64,000 nt of DNA from Nemertoderma westbladi (lineage: Eukaryota > Xenacoelomorpha > Nemertodermatida > Nemertodermatidae): NCBI GenBank assembly GCA_032718475.1, contig JAUCBJ010009006.1, positions 1 through 64,000 on the forward strand. The letters run 5' to 3'. The number at the start of each line of letters is the position of its first letter. Within the stretch, counting starts at the first letter, position 1. The translations under genes and the position numbers were made by a program. The notes beneath the pieces are model-generated. The model saw only the letters and a program-made list of their open reading frames with translations, was not told where the DNA came from and did no database searches. Shown here in pieces: positions 9,584 through 21,441 of the stretch.

Positions 9584-11716
9584 TTGGCATCGAGGATTTT
9601 TGATAAGTTGACAGTTCATCGAAAGGTTACAACAGATAATTTAATTGCATATGCTGATGAACTGAGAACCATATGTCGCCAGTTGGATTGGTTGAAGAAA
9701 TCTGATAGCTATAATAATCCAATGGTTGTGAGAATGGTTTCAGCGGCACTGCCCACAGGAGGTATAGGTTATCATTGTGACAAAATTGTACTTTATACAC
9801 GTGATAAACATAGACGTGAACCAGTGATGGAGGAATTTCTCGAATTTCTTCAGAAGGAAACTGACTTAACCTTTATTAAGAGAGAGCGTGAACGGTCTTC
9901 AGACAAACATTCAATGGGAAAGGATAAGGTTGCTGACAGACATTCTGTAGGGAAGGATAGAGATAAGAGACGATCTCACAATATTATGCAATTAAATGAT
10001 ATACATGAGGAAGGTGAAACAGAAGATGACGCAGGTGGACGTGTACAAAATCTTTATAGCAAACCTTCAAAGGGTCAAGCAAAGTTTCCTTTTAAGAAAC
10101 CTCAACGTGATTTATCTATAGAAAATAAATCAAAACCAATCAATAATGCAATTGCAAATTACTTGGCTGAAGCATATAGTGACCTTTTGACTGATGTCAT
10201 AGATGGTGGAACTCTAGAAGGTTCTTGTCTTAACTCCATTGGTGATAACATAAAAATGAGCAAAGAACCTTGTATTAGATGCAAGAAAGGAGGGCATAGG
10301 ATAACACTCTGTGATGTTTTCAAAAATGACTCTATTGCAACTAGGCGAGAATTCCTTCGTAAGAATCATTTATGTTTCATATGTTTGCGACCGGGACATC
10401 TTCGTTTAGACTGCAGATCTTCTTTACGATGTTTCAAATGTAAGGGTACTCATAATCTTTTGCTTCATGTCGACAAAACACCCCCAGCACTTGATAGGGT
10501 TCATAAAATATGCGAACTAGTAGAAGAAACAGTTAACAATAGTGATATTATAGATACTGATGAATTTGAGGAAAATGAATTTACTGATGAAGAAACTTGC
10601 GATTCTCGATATGTATATAAAGCATTGACATATGAGGAGGATACTAAGATTCATCCAGCAGGTTCAAAGAATCAAGATCGTATAAGAGAGTTTCCAATTC
10701 TGCAGGTTAGAATTAGGGGAACAAGAGGACTAGTGACTGTAAATGCTCTATTAGATAGTGGTAGCTCTCTTTCCTTTATTGACAAAGAGTTAGCTGAACT
10801 AATTTTTCAAGGGCAAACTAGGAAACCTCTACGGTTAAATCTCTCTGGTGTTATGGATGTATGGAAAACTACAGTACAAACAGGTTATTATGAAGGAGAT
10901 TTATTGCCTGCTGACAGGATGCTCAGTGGTATTGTTCCACATGCTAGGTTAGTAGTCATTCCTAACTTCCAAACTAGTCAATCTACACCTTATGATTGGG
11001 GGAATGACAAATTTACACTTCAACATAAGATTCCATATCATGCTGTAGACTATCCAGGTATTAATTTATTAATAGGACAAAACTTGCATGAAGTGTTTGA
11101 ACCCTTGAACAAAATTCTGAGTAATCCATTACCACTTCAAGATTATGCAGTCCTGACACGGTTGGGCTGGTATTGTACTGGGCCCTCAGAACGTACATTA
11201 TATGAACGTGGTACCGGTATCGCAAAGGATCACATAGTTGGTAATTCAGTAGACATTCCCTGTTCTTCCAAAGATGTCTCCGATAGTTCTGATTCGGAAG
11301 TTGAATGGTCCAGTGAGGCACTGTGCTGCACCAATACTGATCCAATTGGCCTGATGCCCGAGGAAGAGATACTTCAATGCCAAACTCATCTATGTAATCT
11401 GCTTCATGATTCTACCACTCATTTAGATAATCCTTCTACCTGTGAATCTTTAGCACCAATTGAAGAAGCTATTAATAAACTTAGACTTACTGAGAAAGTT
11501 ATTGCTTGGCTTGATCAAGACAAACTTGAACATAATGCTAATGCAAAAACCCTGTCTGTGGAAGATGAACGATCACTTCAAATTCAACAAACTACTCGAC
11601 GATTTATCCCTGAAGAAGGGAAATATGAAATTGGGCTCCTATGGCGAGCTCAAGAACCAAACTTAATTAATAACCTTCCCTTGGCTCTAACTTGTGCTCA
11701 ACAATTAAAACGTTGA
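9584..11716 (+). pseudogene. BEL Gag-Pol: end of DUF1759 domain, zinc knuckles, protease
   Basis: The segment is internal to the polyprotein; the frame is open from about 9530. It completes the DUF1759-like domain, then has a CCHC pair (CFICLRPGHLRLDC from about residue 264 of this segment, then CFKCKGTHNLLLH). An acidic linker and a retroviral-type aspartic protease follow, with LLDSGSSLSFID (Asp at residue 391), matching the DUF1758/A17 family of BEL elements. After the protease come GWYCTGP and linker sequence. It ends in a UGA at 11714-11716; the same frame then continues without a break into reverse transcriptase, so this is a point nonsense change or a readthrough site. Confidence 0.9.
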
Positions 11717-11743
11717 TTATTAGCCAACAAAGAAATACACAAG

Positions 11744-14700
11744 ATGTATTCCGATAAAATGAGCCATTATATTTCAAATGGATATATGGAGGAGATTCCT
11801 CCTCATACTCAAGATACCAACAGAACATATTATTTACCACACCACTTTATTCAACGAGAAGATAAACCAGGATGCATACGAGTTGTTAAAGATGGTGCTG
11901 CAATGTACAAAGGTCATTCATTAAATACAGAACTTATGTCTGGCCCTAATCTTCTCCGGTCTCTTACAGGAATTTTAATTCGCCTACGCCAATATAATAT
12001 TGCATTTGCATCCGATATTAAGGAAATGTTCCTTCAGGTGAAGGCATGTGAAATTGATCGTGATAGCTTAAGGATTCTGTGGTGGCCTGAGGGTAAACTA
12101 ACTTGCGAATTGCGCCAATATAGAATGACAATCCAGGCCTTTGGTCTAATATCAAGTCCTTCAAATGCCAGTTTCATACTGCAAAGTACAGCTGATGATA
12201 ATAAATTGAAGTTTCCTCCAGGGGTCATTGACAATATAAAGGAAGATTTTTATATGGATGACAATTTGTGTTCTAAACCTACTGTGGAGGAAGCAATTGT
12301 TACAGCGAAAGGCACAATTGAATGTCTGAAATTAGGAGGTTTTAAGCTTACTAAATTTGTAAGTAATTCAAAGGAAATGCTATCCTCTATTCCGAAAGAC
12401 GACAGGGCTGCTACTGATATAGATCTTTTTAAAGAGCCTCTGCCTGTTACCAAAACCCTAGGTTTACGATGGAATACTGAGGCAGATCAATTATACTTTC
12501 AAGTGAAGCCACGTGGTGGGGAAGTCAGAACGAAGCGCATTTGTTTAAGTATATTGTCTTCTAACTTTGACCCTCTGGGTTTTATTTGTCCTATTACTCT
12601 ACGAGCTAGGCAGTTGGTTCAGAAAATGTGGAAGCTTGATACAAACTGGGACGACCATTTGGATGGGGTCATATTGAAAGAGTGGAAAGCTTGGGAATCA
12701 CAATTACCAGCTATTGATCAGCTATTAATACCCAGAAAATATTTCTATAATGCTCAACCCTACCATCAATATGCATTACATATGTTTAGTGATGCTAGCA
12801 CACAGGGCATGGGTGTTACTGCATACTTTCGCAAGGAGGATGATACTGGTGTCGAAGTATCCTTAGCCTTCGCCAAAGCGAAGCTTAAACATGAGTCATT
12901 AGACATTCCTAAGGCAGAGCTTCAAGCTGCCGTATATTCTGCCATTGTAGCAAATGATCTTATTGAACAAACCAAATATAAACTACATCAAATTGTCTAT
13001 TGGACGGATGCAGCACTGGTTCTGCAATATATAACTAATAGTAAATGTGAGTTTAGTGTCTTTGTCAGAAATCGAAGGCATGTAATTCTGAATACTTCAA
13101 AGCCGGAACAGTGGCGTTATTGTCCAGGCCCACTGAATCCAGCAGACATTGCATCCCGAGGAGCTACTCCTTTGGAGCTGTTACACACTGAGTCTTGGAT
13201 TCATGGTCCAGAATTTCTTCAACAACCTGAAATAAATTGGCCTAAACAACTCAGTCAACAACAAATAGAACAGGCCAAGGGAGCAGAAATAATCAGGCCA
13301 AAATCCAAACCCTCAAAGTCCAAACTTTTACGAAACTCACTTGGCTCCTCAAATAACTATATCATTATTCAGAATACCTTTACTGGTAGTAAACTAGATA
13401 TTCTAGATAAAACATTCTGGACAAATGCACCGGATCTACCTGACCTTTCTTTGGGTGTTTCTCAAAGATTAGAGAATTATTTCAACCATTACAGTTCATG
13501 GAACCGCTTATGTCGTGCAGTAACCTATCTTAGGTTACTCTTCCACTATTGGTACAATCAACGTCAGACACGAAAATTCATGTCTCTGCAAGAAGTAGAC
13601 TGTACAAACTTGAAACTTTTACGTATCACACAAAAACGAGATAACCTTAATGATTATGACAAGTTGCTTACTCATGCAAACCTTATACTTAGCAACCGAT
13701 ACAGTAGCATAATGAGAGATGGGCTTATTAGAGTCGGTGGGAGATTGACCAATGCTCCTCTTTCATTCGACACTAAATATCCAATTTTAGTGTATGATAC
13801 AAGAGTGCAAACAAAAATCATTTCTGATGTTCATAAGTCATTATTGCATGCGGGTCGAGAATATATCCTCAATCAAATACGCACGCGTTATTATTTTGTA
13901 CACCCTCGCAAGGCCTTGAATTTTGTACTTAATGAGTGTATTCCATGTAAGAAAATTAACTGTAGACCTATGACACAATTAGAGGCTGCTTTACCACTTG
14001 AAAGACTTGGTAGTTACTCACCCCCATTCACTTTCACAGGTGTCGACCTATTTGGGCCTATTGAAGTAAAAAGGGCTCGTACTTTGGTAAAGAGATGGGG
14101 TGTACTGTTCATTTGTCTGACTTGTCGAGCAGTGCATATTGACATGGTGAACGACCTTAGTATGAATAGTTTTTTATTATGCCTTAGACGGCAAATTGCA
14201 AGATATGGAACAAGCGAAGTGGTCCGATCAGATAGAGGCACAAACTTTATCGGTTCTTCGAATGAGATCACAAAACTTATAACAGACTGGAATCAACAAC
14301 AACTTGATGATTCTCTCAAAATCAAGGGTTCTGACTGGAAATTTATTCCTAGTCATGCTCCTTGGTATGGAGGAAGCTGGGAACGGCTTATTCGAAGTGT
14401 AAAAATCTCATTGAATCATATATTGCCGTGTAAAGCATACCTTAATGATGAATTACTGAGAACCCTTTTTGAGGAGATTGCATCATACATAAATGGGAGG
14501 CCTCTTATGCCTGTATCATCCGACCCTCACGCTTTAGAGTCTCTCACACCCGCTCACTTCATGATGAAGAAAAAGGTCACCATGATACCCATTAGTGAAC
14601 CCACTGATGGAGATGAGTACCTCCGTCAAACCTGGCGTATAATGCAACTTCTAACAAAGCGCTTCTCAATTCACTTCGAGAAACATTATTTGCCAAGTAT

Positions 14701-14986
14701 TCATTTACGCACTAAGTGGTTTGCAGAACAGAGGAATGCACAAGTTGGAGACATGGTACTTCTGGTTGACGACAATCTTCCTCGCAAGTATTGGACTACT
14801 GGTCGCATTACAAAGGTAATTCTAGGTAAAGATGGAAGGGTGCGTGAAGTAGAAGTTCTTTCTGACCAGGGACAGCACCTCAACAGAGCTATTGGTAGAT
14901 TATGTCTATTGGAACGAGCCCGTGAGCTATCTGGGAACTATGGACAACAACCAAATAAACCTGAAATTATCGAATATACTCAATAA
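11744..14986 (+). CDS. BEL Pol: reverse transcriptase, RNase H, integrase
   Basis: The 1080-residue segment is in frame with the preceding one. The reverse transcriptase has its first catalytic Asp at residue 91 (ASDIKEMFLQV) and YMDD at 170-173. RNase H shows HMFSDAS, PKAELQAAV and WTDAA. NPADIASRGA follows. The integrase zinc region ends in CIPC. Its catalytic triad is D768 (GVDLFGP), D830 (RSDRGTNF) and E880 (GSWERLIRSVK). The tail (VGDMVLLVDDNLPRKYW) matches the DUF5641 domain of BEL integrases. All catalytic residues I can place are present, so the enzymes may be functional if the UGA upstream is bypassed. It has AT-rich codon use, opposite to the Gypsy element. Confidence 0.9.
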   Translation: MYSDKMSHYISNGYMEEIPPHTQDTNRTYYLPHHFIQREDKPGCIRVVKDGAAMYKGHSLNTELMSGPNLLRSLTGILIRLRQYNIAFASDIKEMFLQVKACEIDRDSLRILWWPEGKLTCELRQYRMTIQAFGLISSPSNASFILQSTADDNKLKFPPGVIDNIKEDFYMDDNLCSKPTVEEAIVTAKGTIECLKLGGFKLTKFVSNSKEMLSSIPKDDRAATDIDLFKEPLPVTKTLGLRWNTEADQLYFQVKPRGGEVRTKRICLSILSSNFDPLGFICPITLRARQLVQKMWKLDTNWDDHLDGVILKEWKAWESQLPAIDQLLIPRKYFYNAQPYHQYALHMFSDASTQGMGVTAYFRKEDDTGVEVSLAFAKAKLKHESLDIPKAELQAAVYSAIVANDLIEQTKYKLHQIVYWTDAALVLQYITNSKCEFSVFVRNRRHVILNTSKPEQWRYCPGPLNPADIASRGATPLELLHTESWIHGPEFLQQPEINWPKQLSQQQIEQAKGAEIIRPKSKPSKSKLLRNSLGSSNNYIIIQNTFTGSKLDILDKTFWTNAPDLPDLSLGVSQRLENYFNHYSSWNRLCRAVTYLRLLFHYWYNQRQTRKFMSLQEVDCTNLKLLRITQKRDNLNDYDKLLTHANLILSNRYSSIMRDGLIRVGGRLTNAPLSFDTKYPILVYDTRVQTKIISDVHKSLLHAGREYILNQIRTRYYFVHPRKALNFVLNECIPCKKINCRPMTQLEAALPLERLGSYSPPFTFTGVDLFGPIEVKRARTLVKRWGVLFICLTCRAVHIDMVNDLSMNSFLLCLRRQIARYGTSEVVRSDRGTNFIGSSNEITKLITDWNQQQLDDSLKIKGSDWKFIPSHAPWYGGSWERLIRSVKISLNHILPCKAYLNDELLRTLFEEIASYINGRPLMPVSSDPHALESLTPAHFMMKKKVTMIPISEPTDGDEYLRQTWRIMQLLTKRFSIHFEKHYLPSIHLRTKWFAEQRNAQVGDMVLLVDDNLPRKYWTTGRITKVILGKDGRVREVEVLSDQGQHLNRAIGRLCLLERARELSGNYGQQPNKPEIIEYTQ

Positions 14987-17343
14987 GATGAAGACAACAT
15001 ATACAGAATGGCACAGATTACCATACTATAGTAGCTACTGGTGTATTCATTCCTTTATAGCATAATTGTAAAGTACCCCGCATACAATACAATTCAATCC
15101 ATAATGCATTATTCTTTACAGACTGTTGTTACAGACTTATTAGGTCTCCTAGATGTTCTTATTAGGCCTCCTAGATACACTAGTATTTATATTACATATG
15201 CACTTGTATTGATTCTCGGGATTTGTATATATTTATGTCTGTGTATAAAAATGTACTCAATTGTACTGATTGTATAATTCAGTTATATCATTTATATGTA
15301 TGTTTGTATCCGTGAGCCTGGTATGTATGATAAAGAGCCAGTATGTGTGGGCATGCGCAGCCAGTTGTATGACGGCTCTTGTGTATTAGTGGATGATAAT
15401 TGAACATTTCAGTAAATAGTATATGTAATATATGTACAAGACAGCTAAGCCTATTTCGTGTTTAGATAGATAATTAAATCACAAAATATCAAAGTATGAG
15501 GCTAAAGTTGTCACGGGAGCGGAGGAAATTAATATTTCGGTACGACCGGATGCAACTTTGTGTATGGATAGATCATAAGTGATTTATTGAGTTTTTATCA
15601 CTTCCTTCTTGCTAGTTAGAATGCTGTGATACCTAATTAAAAATTATATTCAAGACCCGGCTCTATATAAAATTACAATAATTGGACATTTCCAGATCTG
15701 AATGAATGACGCGATACTCTAACTACGCTCGATCTCTAGAATATTTACCCTCATTATTCGTTATTCATTACTCATTACTCAATTATATGAATATTCATAT
15801 AAATTGCCAATTGCTTGTTTTTATATACTTTTTTATATACAACTGTAAATATTCTTGAAATCACAAAAGACCGAGACACCAATTAAATCCAGTACCGTAT
15901 ATTGTATGAATGTGATGTAATGGAGTGGCGCATGTATTGTATATACATATATCTCATATATATATCTTCTAACTATGAGTGTTACAGTAGAAACTGGTGA
16001 ATAAGGGGTTTGGGAATGGGTGGTCTGGCATAAGCCTTGCGGTATGCCCCTCTAAAGTACCAAGTTAACCCCGAAGAATGTATTTACGTTGCAGAATGTT
16101 CGGTGATACCTGCTCGCCCAGTGTGGGGCAACATGTCATGGTGATTGTTACACACTCCATATTGTGCTTCAGCGAGTGGGACCTGGTGGGCTTCTCTGGT
16201 TCAAAGATAAATTGGGGGCTTGTCTGGGAGTTGACTGATGTATACCTAGTTGACTGATGTATCGCGGCTCGATCAACCGGAACAAACTAGTACTGGGAAA
16301 AATCCGTTCGTCGCTCCGAATGTACTGATTTCGCGAGAATATCTACAGGACTACATAACTTAACTCATAACTTTGATCGCATCTGCCACGTTGTTCTCGC
16401 AATTGCGACCACGATGGTTTAACCAATATTCAACAATGATGTAGGTAGCTTTATTATTTAGTATATATATTATATATGTATTGTTATGCAGTATATGTAA
16501 TGTACTTATTGGGAGTGCTTCATTATGATTGTATATTAACTTTGGTTATAGAATAGTATTTTATGTTATACTTTATTATTCCAGTATATATGATATCTTA
16601 ATGGAAATATTTTTATCCTATGCATGCAAGCAAGTAATGAACTAGTAAAATTTGCAACAATGTGCGATTTATATTTATAGGCGACTTACTATTGTTTCAT
16701 TCTTTGAAAGAGTTTGTGTTTTGAGAAAATTGTAGTATTTTATATGTTTTTGGGACATGCCACACAAACCCTTTGGGGGCGGTGTTCGTGAAACTCGCCT
16801 ATATTTAGTTTATCTGTTATAGGCCCTATTCAGTATCTTAAATATCGTTATAAGCTCTCATTAGTTTATATTCCATAACCTGATTTCACAAATGATTATG
16901 TTCCCCTATTACGGTACAGTGAATTCATTACTATTATTATTAATAACTTGATATATTCTGCCGTCCTAAGGCAAATCCATGAGGGCCATATTGGTGGTTG
17001 GTTAGGTTATTGAAACGTAATTTATATTGTGCGCTTTCTTTCTTTCTCATATTCTGCTTATTGTAGAAGATTCAGCTGTAACAACCATATGGCAGTTAAT
17101 GAGATTTACAGCTTTCTGACGCTGTGATTGGTTGAATTTCTAGGGCAATCGCAGCTGCTGTACTTGTGTATAGGACATACCTCTTTGTTATGTGGTATAT
17201 AAGGCCTTGGTTTAATATTGAGCGGTGATTATTAATTTATCCCTCACCGTAACGCGATAGAGTTGCTATAGGAAAGCAATAAAATACCATCGCTCCGTGA
17301 CAAACATCGCGTTGTGAGTTATAAAAAGTCAGCGGCGCGAACA
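14987..17343 (+). other. BEL 3' untranslated region and 3' LTR (left edge of LTR unresolved)
   Basis: No gene is seen. A purine run GGGAGCGGAGGAAA at 15515-15528 shares GGGAGCGG with the polypurine tract of the minus-strand element; another purine run lies at 15999-16020. Either could mark the LTR start. TATATAAG at 17196-17203 followed by AATAAA at 17278-17283 looks like a promoter and polyadenylation pair near the LTR's end. The right end GCGCGAACA at 17343 meets satellite. Confidence 0.55.
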
Positions 17344-17374
17344 GGGAAATAAGCATTTTTTTTTTGGGGAATAT

Positions 17375-19796
17375 GTTTTATCCGCTGAGACATACCGAAT
17401 TACCTTTCAGCGACCTTTTTATCCACTGAGACATAAAAATTCTCTTTCAGCAACCTTTTTATCCGCTGAGACATACAAAATTATCTTTCAGCAACCTTTT
17501 TATCCGCTGAGACATACAGAATTATCTTTCAGCGACCTTTTTATCCGCTGAGACATACAAAATTATCTTTCAGCGACCTTTTTATCCGCTGAGACATACA
17601 AAATTATCTTTCAGCGACCTTTTTATCCGCTGAGACATACAAAATTCTCTTTCAGCGGCCTTTTTATCCGGTGAATTCTATTTCAGCGGCCTTTTTATCC
17701 GCTGAGACATACAAAATTCTCTTTCAGCGGCCTTTTTATCCGCTGAGACATACAGAATTCTGTTTCAGCAACCTTTTTATCCGTTGAGACATACAAAATT
17801 CTCTTTCAGCGGCCTTTTTATCCGCTGAATTCTATTTCAGCGGCCTTTTTATCCGCTGAGACATACAAAATTATCTTTCAGCTGCCTTTTTATCCGCTGA
17901 GACATACAGAATTCTGTTTCAGCGACCTTTTTATCCATTGAGACATACGCAATTCTCTTTCAGCGACCTTTTTATCCGCTGAGACATACAAAATTATCTT
18001 TCAGCTACGTTTTTATCCGCTGAGACATACAAAATTCTCTTTCAGCGGCCTTTTTATCCGCTGAGACATACAAAATTCTCTTTCAGCGGCCTTTTTATCC
18101 GCTGATACATACAGAATTCTGTTTCAGCGACCTTTTTATCCGTTGAGACATACAAAATTTTCTTTCAGCGACCTTTTATCCGCCGAGACATACAAAATTA
18201 TCTTTCAGCAAACTTTTTATCCGCTGAGACATACAAAATTCTCTTTCAGCGGCCTTTTTATCCGCTGAGACATACAAAATTCTCTTTCAGCGGCCTTTTT
18301 ATCCGCTGAGACATACAGAATTCTGTTTCAGCGACCTTTTTATCCGCTGAGACATACAAAATTCTCTTTCAGCGGCCTTTTTATCCGTTGAGACATACAA
18401 AATTATCTTTCAGCGACCTTTTTATCCGCTGAGACATACAAAATTATCTTTCAGCGACCTTTTTATCCGCCGAGACATACAAAATTATCTTTCAGCAAAC
18501 TTTTTATCCGCTGAGACATACAAAATTCTCTTTCAGCGGCCTTTTTATCCGCTGAGACATACAAAATTCTCTTTCAGCGGCCTTTTTATCCGCTGATACA
18601 TACAGAATTCTGTTTCAGCGACCTTTTTATCCGTTGAGACATACAAAATTTTCTTTCAGCGACCTTTTATCCGCCGAGACATACAAAATTATCTTTCAGC
18701 GGCCTTTTTATCCGCTGAGACATACAAAATTCTCTTTCAGCTGCCTTTTTATCCGCTGAGACATACAGAATTCTGTTTCAGCGACCTTTTTATCCGCTGA
18801 GACATACAAAATTCTCTTTCAGCGGCTTTTTTATCCGCTGAGACATACAGAATTCTGTTTCAGCGACCTTTTTATCCGCTGAGACATACAAAATTCTCTT
18901 TCAGCGGCCTTTTTATCCGTTGAGACATACAAAATTCTCTTTCAGCGACCTTTTTATCCGCTGAGACATACAGAATTCTGTTTCAGCGACCTTTTTATCC
19001 GCTGAGACATACAAAATTCTCTTTCAGCGGCCTTTTTATCCGTTGAGACATACAAAATTCTCTTTCAGCGACCTTTTTATCCGCTGAGACATACAAAATT
19101 ATCTTTCAGCGACCTTTTTATCCGCTGAGACATACAAAATTATCTTTCAGCGGCCTTTTTATCCGCTGAGACATACAAAATTCTCTTTCAGCGGCCTTTT
19201 TATCCGCTGAGACATACAAAATTATCTTTCAGCGGCCTTTTTATCCGCTGAGACATACAAAATTCTCTTTCAGCGGCCTTTTTATCCGCTGAGACATACA
19301 GAATTCTGTTTCAGCGACCTTTTTATCCGTTGAGACATACAAAATTATCTTTCAGCAAACTTTTTATCCGCTGAGACATACAAAATTATCTTTCAGCGAC
19401 CTTTTTATCCGCTGAGACATACAAAATTATCTTTCAGCGACCTTTTTATCCGCTGAGACATACAAAATTCTCTTTCAGCAACCTTTTTATCCGCTGAGAC
19501 ATACAAAATTTTCTTTCAGCGACCTTTTTATCCGCTGAGACATATAAAATTATCTTTCAGTGACCTTTTTATCCGCTGAGACATACAAAATTATCTTTCA
19601 GCGACCTTTTTATCCGCTGAGACATACACAATTCTCTTTCAGCGACCTTTTTATCCGCTGAGACATACAAAATTATCTTTCAGCGGCCTTTTTATCCGCT
19701 GAGACATACAAAATTCTCTTTCAGCGGCCTTTTTATCCGCTGAGACATACAAAATTCTCTTTCAGCGGCCTTTTTATCCGCTGAGACATACAAAAT
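17375..19796. repeat. 41-bp monomer array 1 (~59 copies)
   Basis: Monomer: ATCCGCTGAGACATACAAAA, then TTCTCTTTCAGCGGCCTTTTT. Variant sites are TTCTC/TTATC, CGGC/CGAC/CAAC and CGCTGAG/CGTTGAG. The palindrome TCAGCGG...CCGCTGA brackets CCTTTTTAT in most monomers. Its left neighbour is the BEL 3' end. Confidence 0.95.
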
Positions 19797-21441
19797 TTCT
19801 ATATTGTTCACAATATATCCATATTGGGAGCAATAATTATTAGCTCAAATTAATTAGTTACAATCCATTCAATATTCAAATAAAAATAATGTTAATTTAA
19901 GTTAATTACATTTTATCGTAAAATAATTCATAGTGTCGAAGATTCACTGGGCAGGTGTAAAACGCGGATCCGGATTCCAAAATTATCAATTAAGGGAACG
20001 GAGCAGGTTACAGTGGCACGTTATTTAAACCAAAACAATGAACTAAAGTCAATTGAACAGGTTATAGTTTTATTTTTGGGAGTTTATAAAAATGTAAAAA
20101 AATCGACTTCCGAGGGACAATGTTAAATGTAGAATCCGGATCCGCGTTTTACTGTGACCCAGATTCACTGAGGTTTTATGCAAACTTTTATCAATAGAGC
20201 GATGATTATATTGAATTCGCCACTAATTGAATGCCACCCCAAATTAGATGATTTCATACCAAAAAAATTATTTAGCACCAAATATATTTTGTTGTAGCAC
20301 CAATTCACATCCCCAATTTTGAATATCCCTCTCACCAAAAACAATTATTCATCCCCCAAAACCAGGCCCGTATGGTGACCATAATATCTGGGGGGGGGGG
20401 GGGGGGGGGGCAGAGGCCAAATCTGGGGGGCATATAGCTTTCGTTTATTATTTTGGTTCCCCCAACACGCCTCTGTAACCTGCTCCTTTACTAACTGTAA
20501 CAACACGCCTCTGTAACCTGCTCCTTGTAGAGTGTTTGCGAACCGTTAAGGTGGCGTACAACTCTGCATTCAGACATCTATTTGAGTATAGGCGTTGCGA
20601 CGACGCTGACACAATATTTGTCTGCCACCGTGTTAACAACTTCAAAGCTGTCAGCCGGGTACTGGCATTCTCGTTGCGTAATCGCGTCGCAATTTCCTGC
20701 AATCCAATCCTTGTACAGTAGCTTGTGCAAACTTAGGTTACTCATCTCTCACTGATCGATGGGATGTGCTGCTTCTGTAATGCTCACCCCCCACTTCATG
20801 GCTTGCCCCCACATTATCGCGGCCTTCTCATATTTCAAATCCTTGCAAATATTATATAATATGAATTAATTCAATGTATATCTTATTATTTTTTTTTGAA
20901 TACATCACACGCTACCGGTACTCAATTTTAATATTTAATATTTTGAATTCAGTAATGGGAATTGCTATTCTTTCGGTATTGGTTGGGCAGTGCCTGAGTG
21001 TATCTTTTTTTTGTTTTTTTTTGTATAATATTGTGCTTTCAAATTGCAAATGCGGTACCTTGGATATCGATTTAATTTAGTATTCTATATAGTATTCAAT
21101 GTATCCTTGTGCATTTAGGTATTAATTGTGCTATGCTGTTAAAATTGGTAGTAATAATCTGTACAGTATGTTTTATGGGCTCTGCCCGATGAATAAACTT
21201 GAAATTGAAAAATTGAAATTTACTAACCTCACCTTTAAAAGGGAATGGGAAATGGGACCTAACGCTCTTTGGGACGACTTTACCTCTTTGCTTTGTACAG
21301 AAAGGGCAGTAAAGTTCTTTGATCTTTGTTTTATACTCACCCGACGATCCTCGTACCAATAGCCTGCCACTGAGTGTCTGTTTATTTTGGTAGAATATTT
21401 GATTATTTTGGGGGAAATAAGCATTTTTTTTTGGGGAATAT
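19797..21441. repeat. Macrosatellite spacer 1
   Basis: In order: a palindrome TATATTGT-TC-ACAATATA at the array exit; a TIR element at 19950-20161; an AT-rich stretch; a G tract of 21; two direct copies of a 25-bp sequence (20464-20488 and 20502-20526) with a 38-bp period; low-complexity T runs; and a T8-9GGGG junction to the next array. Short frames on both strands recur in every copy only because the copies are nearly identical. Confidence 0.9.
19950..20161. mobile_element. MITE-like element in spacer 1
   Basis: A 21-bp inverted repeat (19957-19977 and 20132-20152, containing CGCGGATCCGGATTC) near the ends of a ~212-bp segment is flanked by direct GATTCACTG at 19941-19949 and 20162-20170. 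The form suggests a small non-autonomous DNA transposon, possibly hAT-like, fixed in the ancestral unit. The same element lies at 25051-25262, 29481-29692, 32697-32909, 37431-37642, 41477-41689, 44583-44795 and 46788-47000. Confidence 0.7.

Larger units (their letters stand above)
7017..17343 (+). mobile_element. BEL/Pao LTR retrotransposon, degenerate, 5' LTR not found
   Basis: A coding region of about 8 kb has the BEL/Pao order: Gag with a DUF1759-like block, CCHC motifs, an A17-type aspartic protease, reverse transcriptase with YMDD, RNase H, integrase and a DUF5641-like C-terminus. The coding region is split into five open segments by frame changes near 7920-7950, 8300-8330 and 9520, and by a UGA at 11714. 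No upstream copy of the 3' terminal sequence is seen, so the 5' LTR is missing or lost by rearrangement. The right end is placed at 17343, where the sequence turns into satellite after GCGCGAACA, similar to the LTR end GCGCGTACA of the second BEL element here. Confidence 0.9.

Noticed and set aside
15041-15277. 78-codon hydrophobic frame after the BEL pol gene, possible env remnant
   Set aside because: It has a non-ATG start, very AT-rich low-complexity sequence, and no cysteine or glycosylation pattern of an envelope.
17331-17349. Primer-binding-site-like sequence (GGCGCGAACAGGGA) resembling a lysine tRNA complement
   Set aside because: Two bases are missing relative to the usual site, and GGGAAATAAG belongs to the satellite spacer. 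The better reading is an LTR end at GAACA followed by satellite.
17375-19796. Possible CRISPR array
   Set aside because: The 41-bp units are contiguous and lack unique spacers, there are no cas genes, and the context is a eukaryotic satellite.
20448-20702. 84-codon minus-strand frame repeated in most spacers
   Set aside because: It has a non-ATG start, no recognisable domain, and conservation explained by recent duplication of the whole unit.
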